A DNA stretch of 57,063 bases from an uncultured Prevotellaceae bacterium (lineage in GTDB: Bacteria > Bacteroidota > Bacteroidia > Bacteroidales > UBA3663). Location of the stretch: the NCBI GenBank assembly GCA_900319235.1, contig ONNR01000023.1, forward strand, positions 1-57,063, given 5' to 3'. The notes under the pieces are model-generated. The model ran no database searches. It was given only the letters and a program-made list of their open reading frames with translations, and was not told where the DNA came from. Below are positions 17,888 through 26,720 of this stretch, piece by piece. Each line of letters opens with the position of its first letter. The first letter of the stretch is position 1. Position numbers and translations under genes: made by a program.

Positions 17888-20017
17888 ATGAAAAAGCTAT
17901 TATATACTACGCTCGTAGTGATTGGCGCAGCGGCTTTCACCGCTTGTGACGATTATCTGGAGCCCTCTTCTCCTTCGGTAGTAGATGCTGAGTTCGTATT
18001 CTCCAACACCACTACAGCCCGTGCAGCGCTGGAAGGCGGTTACGAGGCTTGGCGTTCTACCGCCAACAGTTACGTCTTTGGCGCAGGCTTGTTCTATGCT
18101 GCTGACGTTGCCGGTTCTGACATTGAGCGTCACCCAGAGGCTTATGCTAACCAGATTGCTCGTCACGTGCCCGAGAGTTTCTACTCCAACGGTGCAGCAT
18201 GCGGCACCTATGATATCGACTCTTATTCGAGCAACAACAATTCAGGAGCCTATGTTCAGCTTTTCGACGTGATTGGTAAGGCTAATGCTGTTATCCAGGG
18301 TATCGAGGAGTCTGAGTCCGGTCAGGAGGCTATTGCTGCTGGCACCCGGTCCAAGATTGGCCAGATGTATGGCGAGGCTATTGCCTTGCGTGCTACAGCC
18401 TATCGTGAGCTCATCAAATATTATGGTGACGTTCCATTCGTTACCGTCTTTGGTGAGGCATCGGGTGGTTTGACTCCACGTGATTCCATCTACGACTACA
18501 TCATCGCCGACCTGATCCGCGTTGAGCCTTTGATGTATCCTGTCGGTTCGATTCCTGAGGTTTCTTCTGCTGCCAAGAACTACTTCTCGCAGACCTATGT
18601 GGATGGTCTCATCGGCCGTATCGCCCTTGAGGCAGCAGGCTATCAGACACGTCGTGCAGATATGACTTATATCGATGGCAAGGGCCAGACTGTTTCTTTC
18701 GATAACCTTGGCAACCCCAATGCCAATGCCGCCAATGCCTTCTATGCACGCCGCAAGGATTACATGGATCTCTACAACATTGCCAAGACTTACTTCAAGA
18801 ACGCCATTGACCATGCTGGTTCAGCAAAGTTCTACACCACCGATCCTCGCAGTGCAGGCAAAGCCGGACAGGTCTATGACAATCCTCACCAGTACTTCTT
18901 CCAGCAGATGATGGACGACGATGCCGCCTACGCCGACGAGTCAATCTACGAGTACCCGATGCAGTGGAACGTATCGAGCGACGAGCGCACCTATTCCAGC
19001 GGCCGTCCAGGCACTGGTGGTTCGAAGAATGCCTATCCTTGCAAGTGCTATGGTCAGGCGCGCATCAACCCCGCTTTCTACTATGGCGTCTTCGATCCTA
19101 AAGACAAGCGCCGTGATGTGGCTGTAGCTATTACCGGAACCACCGCTGGTACTGAGATTATTCTCCCCTTTGTACCTGGTTCGCAGGCCAAGGGTGGCGG
19201 TATGGCACTCAACAAGTGGGACGACAACCGCATGGCTACCCCCAACACACTTGCACAGCGCAAGGCAGGCATCAATGGTCCATACATGCGTATGGCCGAA
19301 ATCTATCTTGGTTACGCCGAGGCTTGTGCTATGACGGGTGATGAGGCTACTGCCAAGTCTTACCTCAAGACTGTGCGTGAGCGTTCGTTTGCTTCCGCAG
19401 CCGAGGCTAATACCGATGGTTTCATCAACGAGTGTGGTGGCGTCTTCAACGCCATCATCGAGGAGCGCGGCTTCGAGTTTGCTGGTGAGGGCGATCGTCG
19501 TTTCACCCTGATTCGTACCGGTCGTCTGCCTTGGGCCATCAAGCGCATCAAGGATATGACCAAGGCTATGATGGATGGTCTTGCCGCCAATGGCAGCTAC
19601 ACCTTCGCCAACGGTAACGTCATCTCCAACAGCATCTACACCAAGGCTGTCGATGCCAAGTCGCAGATGGGTTATCGTCTGACTACCCAGTGCACCGATG
19701 AGACCAACCCTGTTACCTTCCCCGGTTGGCGTGGCGTCAACGACGACTGGTCGGCATTTGGTTGGGGTGGCACACCTGCAGAGACCAATCTTGCCATCAA
19801 GGGTCTTTTTGCTCCTGTCGATGGCGCTGCTCTTGTGGCTGATGGCTACACCGAGACTGCTTGGGGCAGCGAGCTTCTCAAGTACCGTGACGAGTACGAT
19901 ACCTATCTCTTCTTCGATTACGATTATGTATCGGCTCCTATCTATCTGTGGCCTATCTGCCCGAATGCCGTCGCTACCGGTGGCTTCGTCAATGGCTATG
20001 GCTTCATGAACGAGTAA
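17888..20017 (+). CDS. susD: SusD-family glycan-binding lipoprotein (pair 2), large form
   Basis: A 709-residue surface lipoprotein (lipobox FTAC, Cys20), about 130 residues longer than its counterpart in pair 1. SusD features include YLEPSSPSVVDAEFVFSNT, the helix EAIALRATAYRELIKYYGDV, MRMAEIYLGYAEACAMTGDE and IIEERGFEFAGEGDRRFTLI. The extra length lies mainly in the C-terminal third (for example VTFPGWRGVNDDW and the end VSAPIYLWPICPNAV), where ligand-binding loops usually vary. It is co-transcribed with the preceding susC. Confidence 0.93.
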   Translation: MKKLLYTTLVVIGAAAFTACDDYLEPSSPSVVDAEFVFSNTTTARAALEGGYEAWRSTANSYVFGAGLFYAADVAGSDIERHPEAYANQIARHVPESFYSNGAACGTYDIDSYSSNNNSGAYVQLFDVIGKANAVIQGIEESESGQEAIAAGTRSKIGQMYGEAIALRATAYRELIKYYGDVPFVTVFGEASGGLTPRDSIYDYIIADLIRVEPLMYPVGSIPEVSSAAKNYFSQTYVDGLIGRIALEAAGYQTRRADMTYIDGKGQTVSFDNLGNPNANAANAFYARRKDYMDLYNIAKTYFKNAIDHAGSAKFYTTDPRSAGKAGQVYDNPHQYFFQQMMDDDAAYADESIYEYPMQWNVSSDERTYSSGRPGTGGSKNAYPCKCYGQARINPAFYYGVFDPKDKRRDVAVAITGTTAGTEIILPFVPGSQAKGGGMALNKWDDNRMATPNTLAQRKAGINGPYMRMAEIYLGYAEACAMTGDEATAKSYLKTVRERSFASAAEANTDGFINECGGVFNAIIEERGFEFAGEGDRRFTLIRTGRLPWAIKRIKDMTKAMMDGLAANGSYTFANGNVISNSIYTKAVDAKSQMGYRLTTQCTDETNPVTFPGWRGVNDDWSAFGWGGTPAETNLAIKGLFAPVDGAALVADGYTETAWGSELLKYRDEYDTYLFFDYDYVSAPIYLWPICPNAVATGGFVNGYGFMNE

Positions 20018-20040
20018 GTTTTATTTCCCTTTGCAAATAT

Positions 20041-20094
20041 GAGGGTGTGCCCTGGATCAATCCATTAGATCGGGGCGCACCCTCTTTCTTTTTT
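20041..20094 (+). terminator. terminator after SusC-SusD pair 2
   Basis: Stem GAGGGTGTGCCC (20041-20052) with GGGGCGCACCCTC (20072-20084), one G-T pair, followed by TTTCTTTTTT. Confidence 0.85.
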
Positions 20095-20095
20095 C

Positions 20096-20599
20096 GGAGA
20101 TTGCACGTCTACGAACGTTGGCGCACCACATTCTGTCGGAAATAGTACGTCTACGAACGTTGGCGCACCACATTCTGTCGGAAATAGTACGTCTACGAAC
20201 GCTGACGCTCCACATTCAATTGGAAATAGTACGTCTGCGAACGCTGACGCACCACATTCTGTCGGAAATAGTGCGTCTGCGAACATTGACGCACCACATT
20301 CTGTCGGAAATAGTACGTCTGCGAACATTGACGCACCACATCCTATCGGAAATAGTACGTCTGCGAACATTGATGCATCACATTCTGTCGGAAATAGGAC
20401 GTCTGCGAACGTTGACGCACCACATTCAGTCGGAATTTGTACGTCTACGAACGTTGACACACCACATTCTGTCGGAAATAGTACGTCTATGAACGTTGAC
20501 GTACCACATCCTGTCGGAAATAGTATGTCTATGAACATTGACACACCACATTCAATTGGAAATAGTACGTCTGCGAACGTTGACATCCAAATTCGTTTG
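20096..20599. repeat. array of twelve 42-bp tandem repeats
   Basis: Eleven complete 42-bp units and one partial unit start at 20096 and repeat exactly every 42 nt (20138, 20180, 20222 and so on to 20558) without insertions or deletions. The core of each unit is GGAAATAGTACGTCT followed by RCGAACGTTGACGCACCACA or a close variant. Units differ by a few substitutions. Because 42 is divisible by three, several frames on both strands stay open and read as 14-residue repeats, but changes fall at all codon positions and no frame has a convincing start context. I treat it as a non-coding minisatellite. It begins two bases after the T-tract of the terminator. Confidence 0.9.
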
Positions 20600-20639
20600 G
20601 ATGAAGAACTTCCGACATCCTTTTCTTTTGTTTAGCAAA

Positions 20640-20771
20640 GCTGAAAAACAAAGAAAACGAAAAAAACAAAAGAATTGATAAAAATATTAACGCAAAAATA
20701 GCTGCATTTAGGCAGTTCTTTATATTTTTTTGCAAAAATGTTTTGTTTTATTACACTTTTTTGTAAAAAAA
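20640..20771. other. AT-rich gap between repeat array and remnant promoter
   Basis: Strongly A/T-rich sequence with no supported gene or RNA. It contains only short A and T runs before the promoter at 20772. Confidence 0.5.
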
Positions 20772-20803
20772 TTTGGCTTATTCGAAAAAAGTTCGCATCT
20801 TTG
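20772..20803 (+). promoter_or_regulatory. promoter of the third, broken SusC copy
   Basis: TTTG at 20772-20775 and CATCTTTG at 20796-20803, spacer 20 nt, with the same variant -7 box as pair 2. The promoter looks intact although its gene is not, and it could still drive the GH31 operon weakly if the terminator at 21376 is read through. Confidence 0.6.
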
Positions 20804-20925
20804 CATTGTCGGTAGTACAAATCTTTATTATATCATTTGTTTGTCGAACACATTTCTTAATGCACACAAGGCATAACTAAGCATTCAAATACACTATTTT
20901 AAATATTAACTAACTTTTTTTCGAC

Positions 20926-21330
20926 ATGAGAAGCAGTACATGCAACACATGGTTGGCGCGATTGACTACTCTGTTGATGGCATTTGTCCTCAGCAGTGCA
21001 TTGGCATTCGCCTAGACCAAGACCGTGACCGGTACCGTAGTCGACGAGTTGGGCGAGCCCGTAATCGGCGCCAACGTCGTCGTTGTGGGTACCACCAACG
21101 GTGCTACCACCGACATCGATGGTAACTTCAGTATCTCGAACGTGGCCGAAAACGCTACGCTCAAAGTGACTTACATCGGCTATCGCGAGCAAAACATTCC
21201 CGTGGCCGGCAAGAGCAAGTTCAGCATTGCCATCGAGGAAGATCGTGACGAACTGTTCCCCATGTATGGTGACGTGATCAAGCAGAATCCTGACGTCCTG
21301 ATCCAGGGCTATGGCTTCCAGTCGAAGTAA
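20926..21330 (+). pseudogene. remnant of a third SusC-SusD pair (SusC start fused to SusD-like end)
   Basis: The first codons repeat the SusC start seen in pairs 1 and 2 (MRSSTCNTWLARLTTLLMAF), but codon 30, a CAG in the other copies, is TAG (21013-21015), exactly at the signal peptide end. Beyond it the frame continues as the carboxypeptidase-like domain and the start of the plug, very close to pair 2, up to EEDRDEL. It then changes abruptly to FPMYGDVIKQNPDVLIQGYG and stops four residues later. That tail looks like the end of a SusD protein (compare RPYPQNALDLNNADVAQNPG in pair 1). The simplest reading is one deletion of about 5 kb that removed the barrel and nearly all of susD. Confidence 0.8.
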
Positions 21331-21375
21331 TTTGAATTACGGCAATGACACCTTTTGCTATGACATAGTCTAAAA

Positions 21376-21411
21376 GATGCGCCAACCGAGAGGCTCGGCT
21401 GGCGCATCTTT
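21376..21411 (+). terminator. terminator after the SusC-SusD remnant
   Basis: Stem of 15 bp (21376-21390 with 21394-21408) with one A-C mismatch and a 3-nt loop, followed by a short T-run. It would originally have closed the third susC-susD unit. Confidence 0.75.
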
Positions 21412-21447
21412 CAAAATATTCATCAATCAGTGAAAACATTTATAAAT

Positions 21448-23883
21448 ATGAGAAAATTTCTTTTTTGGGCAGTTGCCACACTCCTATTAGGTTCTACCAG
21501 TGTTTCGGCCGGCATCCGATGGACTACCGAGGGAAATGAGACCCGTTTTGAGTCAACCGAGGGTGTGATGCGTTTGCAGATGTGCCAGCCGGATATGTTC
21601 CGTGTCACGAAGGCTTCCGACGGCCAGTTCCGTCCCAATGAACCTTGGATGGTGATTCGTTATGAATTCGACCCCGTGAAATACGAAGTGCGAGCCACGC
21701 GCGAGGGTGCAGTTGTGATGACCGAGGCATTAGCCTTGCACGTCACCGATGCCCCCTGGCGCATCAAGGTGCTCGACCGTATGACGGGTGAGGTGCTCTA
21801 TGAGGAATCGGATTGCAGGCTGGCCGGCAATGATGGCGGGCCGCGCACCACGTGCGTGCTGCGCCCCGACGAACATTTCTTCGGCCTTGGCGAACGCATG
21901 GACCAGCTAGACCTACGCGGGCAGCGCGTCCATCTGAACGTTGAACTGGGTCGCGGGCCTCGTCCTGCCGTGGGCGGCAAGGACATCCTGCGCGCCAACT
22001 ACTGCCCCGTGCCCTGGGTGATGAGTAACAAGGGTTACGGCATCTTTTTCCATACAGCCTGGCCTTCTGACTGGGATATGGGATGGACTTCGAACCAAAC
22101 CTATTCGTGGCAGGCCGATGGGGGTGAACTGGACTATTACTTTGTCAAGGGACCCGAGATACAGAAGATGATTCATCGCTACCAGATGCTGACCGGCAAC
22201 TGCCCGATGATGCCACGTTCGGCCTACGGTTTGCACCTTGGCAGTTACAGTGGAGGCACGTGGAATCATGAGCAGGATGCCAACCAGCATTACAACGTCG
22301 CCCTCGTGCAGCGTATGCGTCGGGAGGGTATCCCTGTCGATATCCTTTGGCTCGACTCCACTTGGCGCATCTTCAACAGCCGTTTCCGCAACGGCGGCTG
22401 CAACTACAACTGGCAGCTGGCCTTCCCCGATCCGAAGGGGATGATTGACAGCATCTATGCTGAGCACATTGACCTCTTCGGCCTCCATGTGCGCAGCATT
22501 GCCGACGATGGCCCTAGTTCGACGCTTTATCAGGACGCTTTGGCCGCGGGAGCTCTCTTCCCGGGAATGGAGCAGCAGGGCATCTTCAACTTCTTCGACG
22601 AGGAGAAGGCCGATTGGTGGTGGCAGCATGGGCCGATGCGCGTGGTGAACGATGGCGTCAAGTTTTTCAAGACCGATGTGGGCAGTGCATTCCGCTATCC
22701 GGGGCGCACGGACAGCGTGATTTACGAAGGCTTTACGGGTGCCGAACTCCACAACCTTTTCCCCTTGGCCTATGGTGCGGCTCCTTATAAGCGTTTTATC
22801 GGACAGAATCGGATGCGAGGCTTTACCCATACGCGCGAAGGCTATGCGGGCATCCAGCGATATCCGTTCATCTGGGCAGGCGACTGGGGCACCGAATGGC
22901 AATGGTTCGAACCTGTAATCCGTGGAGGCCTTACGATGGCCCTGTCGGGCGTAGGCTATTGGTCGCATTGCATGGGCGGTTTTGAACAATATTCTCCCTA
23001 CGACACCGACCTCTATCTGCGCTGGTGCCAGTTCGGTATGTTCAGCCCCGTGGCTATGCTCTTCGGTATGGATCATCCGCGCTATCATGAGCCTTGGACC
23101 TATGGCGAGGAGGCGCAGCGCATCTTCACCACCTATGACTCGCTACGCTACACGCTGATACCATATTTGTATAGCAATGCGTGGGAGATGATGCAGACTT
23201 CGCGCCCCTTGATGGCACCGATGCTCTACGATTGGCAGAACGACGAGGTGACCTATCGGATGTGCGACCAGTTTATGTTCGGACATTCGATGATGATTTG
23301 TCCTGTCACCAACAAAGGCGCCTTGTCGCGTCCCGTTTATTTCCCAGGCGGCAAGTGGGTGGACTTCTGGACCGGAGAGCGTATCGATGGCCGCCAATGG
23401 AAGTCGTTTCTTACGCCACAGTGGCTGATGCCCATCTTCATTCGCCAGGATGCCATCATCGTCAAGCAGCCAGAGGTGCAATGGATGGCACAATCCGAGG
23501 GACAGCCCATCACCGTCTGCTGCTATCCGGTGGGCACGTCTGATTATACTATTTATGAGGACGACGGACGTTCGCTCGACTACGAGCAGGGAGCCTATGC
23601 CTTGAGCCTTATCGAGAGCCGGATGGATACTTCGGATAGCAAGTGGACCCTTACCATCAGTAAGCCCGATTGTCCCGCCAGGGACAAGAAGGGACGCCCT
23701 CGCTTCACACCTGCGGTCCATGCTTACGGTGTCGAGGCTTATCTCGATGCAAAACCTGCCTCCGTCATGGTCAATGGTCGCACCTTGACTGACTGGAATT
23801 GGGACGAAACACTGCGTCTGCTCCGCTTCGATACTGGACTGGATAATACACAAGATATCACCGTCACTGTAAATATCCCATGA
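21448..23883 (+). CDS. GH31 family alpha-glycosidase (alpha-xylosidase/alpha-glucosidase type)
   Basis: An 811-residue exported enzyme with a signal peptide at residues 1-21. It has an N-terminal beta-sandwich with HFFGLGERMDQLDLRGQ (143-159), then a TIM barrel with PRSAYGLHLGSYSGG and the catalytic nucleophile Asp410 in VKFFKTDVG; Asp479 in IWAGDWGTEWQ is the acid/base candidate. A C-terminal beta domain contains the YPVGTSDYTIYEDDG element common in GH31. Activity could be alpha-xylosidase, alpha-glucosidase or alpha-galactosidase; the sequence alone does not settle it. The ATG at 21448 is preferred over an upstream GTG at 21430 because it begins the signal peptide. Its stop overlaps the start of the next gene, so the two are translated together. 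Confidence 0.88.
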   Translation: MRKFLFWAVATLLLGSTSVSAGIRWTTEGNETRFESTEGVMRLQMCQPDMFRVTKASDGQFRPNEPWMVIRYEFDPVKYEVRATREGAVVMTEALALHVTDAPWRIKVLDRMTGEVLYEESDCRLAGNDGGPRTTCVLRPDEHFFGLGERMDQLDLRGQRVHLNVELGRGPRPAVGGKDILRANYCPVPWVMSNKGYGIFFHTAWPSDWDMGWTSNQTYSWQADGGELDYYFVKGPEIQKMIHRYQMLTGNCPMMPRSAYGLHLGSYSGGTWNHEQDANQHYNVALVQRMRREGIPVDILWLDSTWRIFNSRFRNGGCNYNWQLAFPDPKGMIDSIYAEHIDLFGLHVRSIADDGPSSTLYQDALAAGALFPGMEQQGIFNFFDEEKADWWWQHGPMRVVNDGVKFFKTDVGSAFRYPGRTDSVIYEGFTGAELHNLFPLAYGAAPYKRFIGQNRMRGFTHTREGYAGIQRYPFIWAGDWGTEWQWFEPVIRGGLTMALSGVGYWSHCMGGFEQYSPYDTDLYLRWCQFGMFSPVAMLFGMDHPRYHEPWTYGEEAQRIFTTYDSLRYTLIPYLYSNAWEMMQTSRPLMAPMLYDWQNDEVTYRMCDQFMFGHSMMICPVTNKGALSRPVYFPGGKWVDFWTGERIDGRQWKSFLTPQWLMPIFIRQDAIIVKQPEVQWMAQSEGQPITVCCYPVGTSDYTIYEDDGRSLDYEQGAYALSLIESRMDTSDSKWTLTISKPDCPARDKKGRPRFTPAVHAYGVEAYLDAKPASVMVNGRTLTDWNWDETLRLLRFDTGLDNTQDITVTVNIP

Positions 23884-25997
23884 TTATGAAACGAGAGTTT
23901 TCGTCGAGAGCCAAACTTGGCTCCCATCAACAGGACCGAATGACGGCTGTTGCTTTGGTGTTGGTCCTCATCGGGTGCATCCTGGCAACTGACCTGAGGG
24001 CCCAGGCATATAATGACCTTGTTACTTATCCCGGCCGTCCGAACTGTGGCGCCTTGAAGTTTAGCAGTCCACAGTCGTGGTTCAACTACCTGATGCTTTG
24101 GCAACACCAGCGCGACGACCAGCGCGGCGAGGAGCTGCAGCAGGCTTATGCTTCGAAGGCCGACATGGAGGCTTACATTGCTTCGGTGCGCCAGAAGATG
24201 CGACAATTGGCCGGCAATTTTCCCGAGAGGGGTGACTTGCATAGCCGCGTGGTCGGCACGGTGGAGGGCGACGGCTTTGTGGTCGAAAAGATTGTTTTCG
24301 AAAGTCATCCGCATCACTATGTTACGGCCCACCTTTATCTGCCCGTCGGCAGCAAGACGAAGAAGTTCCCTGCCTGTGTCGAGATGTGCGGCCATGGACT
24401 GCAAGGCAAGGGCAATGGTTCGGGCACAGCCGTCCAGATGGCACGCAATGGCATCGCTGTGCTCGTGGTCGATCCCATAGGCCAGGGCGAAATGCAGCAA
24501 CTCATCGATGGGACAGGACGCAACCTGACGCGTGGCGTGACTACCGAGCACACGCTGCTGGCTCCTACCTACAACCTGTTGGGCACAAGTCTGGAGGCAC
24601 AGATCTTCTGGGACAACAGTCGCGCCGTGGATTACCTTTGCTCACGAAAGGACATCGATGCGAAACACATCGGGTGTTATGGTTTCTCGGGTGGAGGCAC
24701 CGAGGCTTCGTATCTGCTTGCCCTCGACGACCGCATCCAGGCGGCGAGCGTAGGCCTTTTCTTCAGCGACCGCACCCGTACCTTGGAACTGCAAGGGCCC
24801 AGCGACGGCTGCCAGTGGATTCCAGGCGAAGGTGCCTTGGGCATCAACCATGCCGATATGGCATTGTGCATGGCGCCGCGTCCTTTCCAGGTGCTCGATG
24901 GGCTTTTTGATTTCGTCGATCATTATGGTGCCCTCAAAGGTATGAAGGAAGTGCAACGGGCATACGACGTGCTGGGTGCATCGGAACGCGTGGAGCAATA
25001 TTATGCTGCCGATGGCCATGCTTGTCCGTCCGATGCGATGGAGCATCTGGTAGGATGGATGAAGCGCTGGTTGTGCGGCGATGCTTCTTTGCCGCATATC
25101 GACGAGGTGAGTTTCCGAGGCAAGGACATGCTTTGCACCAGTGCCGGTCAGGTCAACTTGGAGTTTGCTGATGCCGAGAGCACGATGCAGTATGCCGTGC
25201 GCCGATATGACGAACTGGCCAAACAGCGAGAAACCTTTTGTGCCCAGCCGATAGAAGAAATCAGGAAGCAGATGTGCAGCCTATTGGGTTTGGACGAATG
25301 TATACTTAGCCAGGAGCCATTGCCAGCCACATTGCCAGGCTCGACATTGGCTAAGAGCGTAGTGCCGTCGGGTAGGACCCATGGCCGCGACTTCGAGGAA
25401 TATCGTTTCCAGTTGAATTGCGAGGGTGAGATGCCTGTGGCTGTGGTAGTGCGTATTCCCAACAGTGCTACGGCCGAGTCGCCCATCGAACTGCATTTGC
25501 ACGAGCGGGGGAAAGCATGGTATTTGGGCGACATGGAGAAACTCGATATGACCTCGAACGGCAATGTCATCGTTGCGGCCGACGTGCGTGGTGTGGGCGA
25601 GATGGAGGATCCCTACATTTATAACCTAACCAAGTACTGGAACCGCGAGTGGCGCTGTGCGGTGGTTGCCTTGCACGAAGGACGTCCGCTGGTGGGGCAG
25701 CGCGTGGTGGATGTGCTGACGTTGGTGGATTTTTGTTCCAACAACCCGTTGCTCAGTGGAAGGCCGCTCCATATGGTGGGCGACGGGCTTTTTGGCCCCG
25801 TGCTGATGCATGCCGCTGTGCTTGACCCGCGCATTCAGAAGGTCACTTTGACGCACACACTCAAGAGCTGGAAGGAGTATCTGTCGAATCCTTTGCAGCA
25901 TGACATGCAGAGCAACGTCATCCACGGTGTGCTTCAATACTATGACCTTCCTGACCTAGTTCGGCTCGCCGAAGGTAGGGTGAGGGTGGTCGATTGA
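23880..25997 (+). CDS. two-domain alpha/beta-hydrolase esterase, second domain inactive
   Basis: A 705-residue exported protein, probably an acetyl or methyl esterase acting on plant glycans. Domain 1 (about 110-400) has oxyanion-region CGHGL, nucleophile Ser270 in GCYGFSGGGTEAS and His380 in AADGHACPSD. Domain 2 (about 500-690) repeats the fold (ELHLHERGKAWYL, NVIVAADVRGVGE), but the nucleophile elbow reads HMVGDGLFG, with Asp635 where Ser belongs. Large esterases of this sort occur in Bacteroidetes pectin loci, including the CE19 type, but I cannot assign a family. The start is uncertain: ATG 23880 overlaps the GH31 stop, while ATG 23940 would give a shorter, more normal signal peptide. Confidence 0.75.
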   Translation: MIMKREFSSRAKLGSHQQDRMTAVALVLVLIGCILATDLRAQAYNDLVTYPGRPNCGALKFSSPQSWFNYLMLWQHQRDDQRGEELQQAYASKADMEAYIASVRQKMRQLAGNFPERGDLHSRVVGTVEGDGFVVEKIVFESHPHHYVTAHLYLPVGSKTKKFPACVEMCGHGLQGKGNGSGTAVQMARNGIAVLVVDPIGQGEMQQLIDGTGRNLTRGVTTEHTLLAPTYNLLGTSLEAQIFWDNSRAVDYLCSRKDIDAKHIGCYGFSGGGTEASYLLALDDRIQAASVGLFFSDRTRTLELQGPSDGCQWIPGEGALGINHADMALCMAPRPFQVLDGLFDFVDHYGALKGMKEVQRAYDVLGASERVEQYYAADGHACPSDAMEHLVGWMKRWLCGDASLPHIDEVSFRGKDMLCTSAGQVNLEFADAESTMQYAVRRYDELAKQRETFCAQPIEEIRKQMCSLLGLDECILSQEPLPATLPGSTLAKSVVPSGRTHGRDFEEYRFQLNCEGEMPVAVVVRIPNSATAESPIELHLHERGKAWYLGDMEKLDMTSNGNVIVAADVRGVGEMEDPYIYNLTKYWNREWRCAVVALHEGRPLVGQRVVDVLTLVDFCSNNPLLSGRPLHMVGDGLFGPVLMHAAVLDPRIQKVTLTHTLKSWKEYLSNPLQHDMQSNVIHGVLQYYDLPDLVRLAEGRVRVVD

Positions 25998-26040
25998 GAA
26001 AAAATAGTCCGCAGCCGAAAAAGCTGCGGACTATTTTTTC
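25998..26040. terminator. bidirectional terminator, 18-bp perfect stem
   Basis: 25998-26015 pairs perfectly with 26023-26040 around a 7-nt loop. Runs of A and T on both sides let it serve the esterase on + and the cupin gene on -. Confidence 0.85.
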
Positions 26041-26100
26041 GCAATTTCGTTATACCGGTATTTCGTAATTACGGTAATCCGTTCGGTATTCCGTGAAAAC
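26041..26100. repeat. CGGTATTTCG word-repeat tract, second copy
   Basis: The words TTTCGTTAT, CGGTATTTCG, AATTACGGTAAT and CGGTATTCCG follow one another. The first two are shared with the tract at 14344-14400. Confidence 0.6.
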
Positions 26101-26109
26101 GAGAAGGCT

Positions 26110-26631
26110 TTACTTCAGGAACGTGGAGCGCATTGGAGTGAAGGTGTCGATGAGAACGCCGTCTTTGAGGCACTTGCAGCCGTGCACAACGTTCGGAACC
26201 TTCATCAGCACATCGCCAGCCTTCACAATCTTGGTCTCGTCGCCAATGGTGAACTCGAATTCGCCGCTCTCGACGTAGGTAATCTGAACATGTGGGTGGC
26301 TGTGGAGCTTGCCTTCAGAACCTTTCTTGAACTTCACCTTCACCATCATGAGATTGTCGTTGTAACCCATCACCTTGCGATAGACTTCACCTGGGTCGCC
26401 GGTGCGCTCCCATTCCTTGTCGGCATCGAACACGAAAGGATCGCTTTTCGTGGTGATATCGCGGGTGTAGACGGTCTGGCCGTCGTCGGTGACAGTAATG
26501 ACGCCATGAGGAGCCGCGGTGAGGGTGCTGTCGGTGCAGCAGGGTTTGTCACAAGCCACAGGTTCGGGCTGGTTGCACTTGCATCCTGTAAGCAGGGTAG
26601 CAAGGGCGGCTGCGAAAAGAATCTTTTTCAT
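26110..26631 (-). CDS. KdgF-like cupin lipoprotein
   Basis: A 173-residue protein with lipobox LLTGC (Cys18) and a Cys-rich segment after it. The second half is a single cupin barrel: KLHSHPHVQITYVESGEFEF, then KAGDVLMKVPNVVHGCKCL and GVLIDTFTPMR. This is the pattern of KdgF, which converts 4,5-unsaturated galacturonate (the product of pectate lyase plus GH105/GH88 action) into its linear keto form. Known KdgF proteins are about 110 residues and cytoplasmic, so the lipoprotein signal is unusual and would place the step in the periplasm. The start is the ATG at 26631; a TTG at 26640 is less likely. It is divergent from the GH43-PL10-like gene. Confidence 0.7.
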   Translation of the reverse strand: MKKILFAAALATLLTGCKCNQPEPVACDKPCCTDSTLTAAPHGVITVTDDGQTVYTRDITTKSDPFVFDADKEWERTGDPGEVYRKVMGYNDNLMMVKVKFKKGSEGKLHSHPHVQITYVESGEFEFTIGDETKIVKAGDVLMKVPNVVHGCKCLKDGVLIDTFTPMRSTFLK

Positions 26632-26683
26632 AAAAAGCAATTGTTTATTGTTAAATATTCATAGTTATTTATAAATTTTGCTG

Positions 26684-26716
26684 CAAAGATAGCAATTTTT
26701 TGGGAAAATGTTCCAA
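26684..26716 (-). promoter_or_regulatory. promoter for the cupin gene
   Basis: Minus-strand TATCTTTG (complement of 26684-26691), with TTGG (complement of 26713-26716) 21 nt upstream. It overlaps the upstream region of the divergent GH43-PL10-like gene, which has a TATATTTG box at 26734-26741 on +. Confidence 0.6.
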
Positions 26717-26720
26717 CATT
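26707..26720. promoter_or_regulatory. perfect palindrome in a divergent promoter
   Basis: AATGTTCCAACATT is a perfect 6+2+6 inverted repeat between the two divergent -7 boxes, where a shared regulator could bind. Confidence 0.45.

Noticed and set aside
20118..20492. 124-residue plus-strand frame of HHILSEIVRLRTL repeats
   Set aside because: It is another frame of the same array, starting with TTG, with no support for translation.
20065..20586. 173-residue minus-strand frame with ATG and 14-residue Cys-containing repeats
   Set aside because: It lies wholly on the 42-bp array, ends inside the terminator of the previous gene, has no promoter or ribosome site that I can see, and the repeat differences are not biased to synonymous positions.
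20096..20599. CRISPR array
   Set aside because: The 42-bp units are contiguous, without unique spacers, and no cas genes are present.
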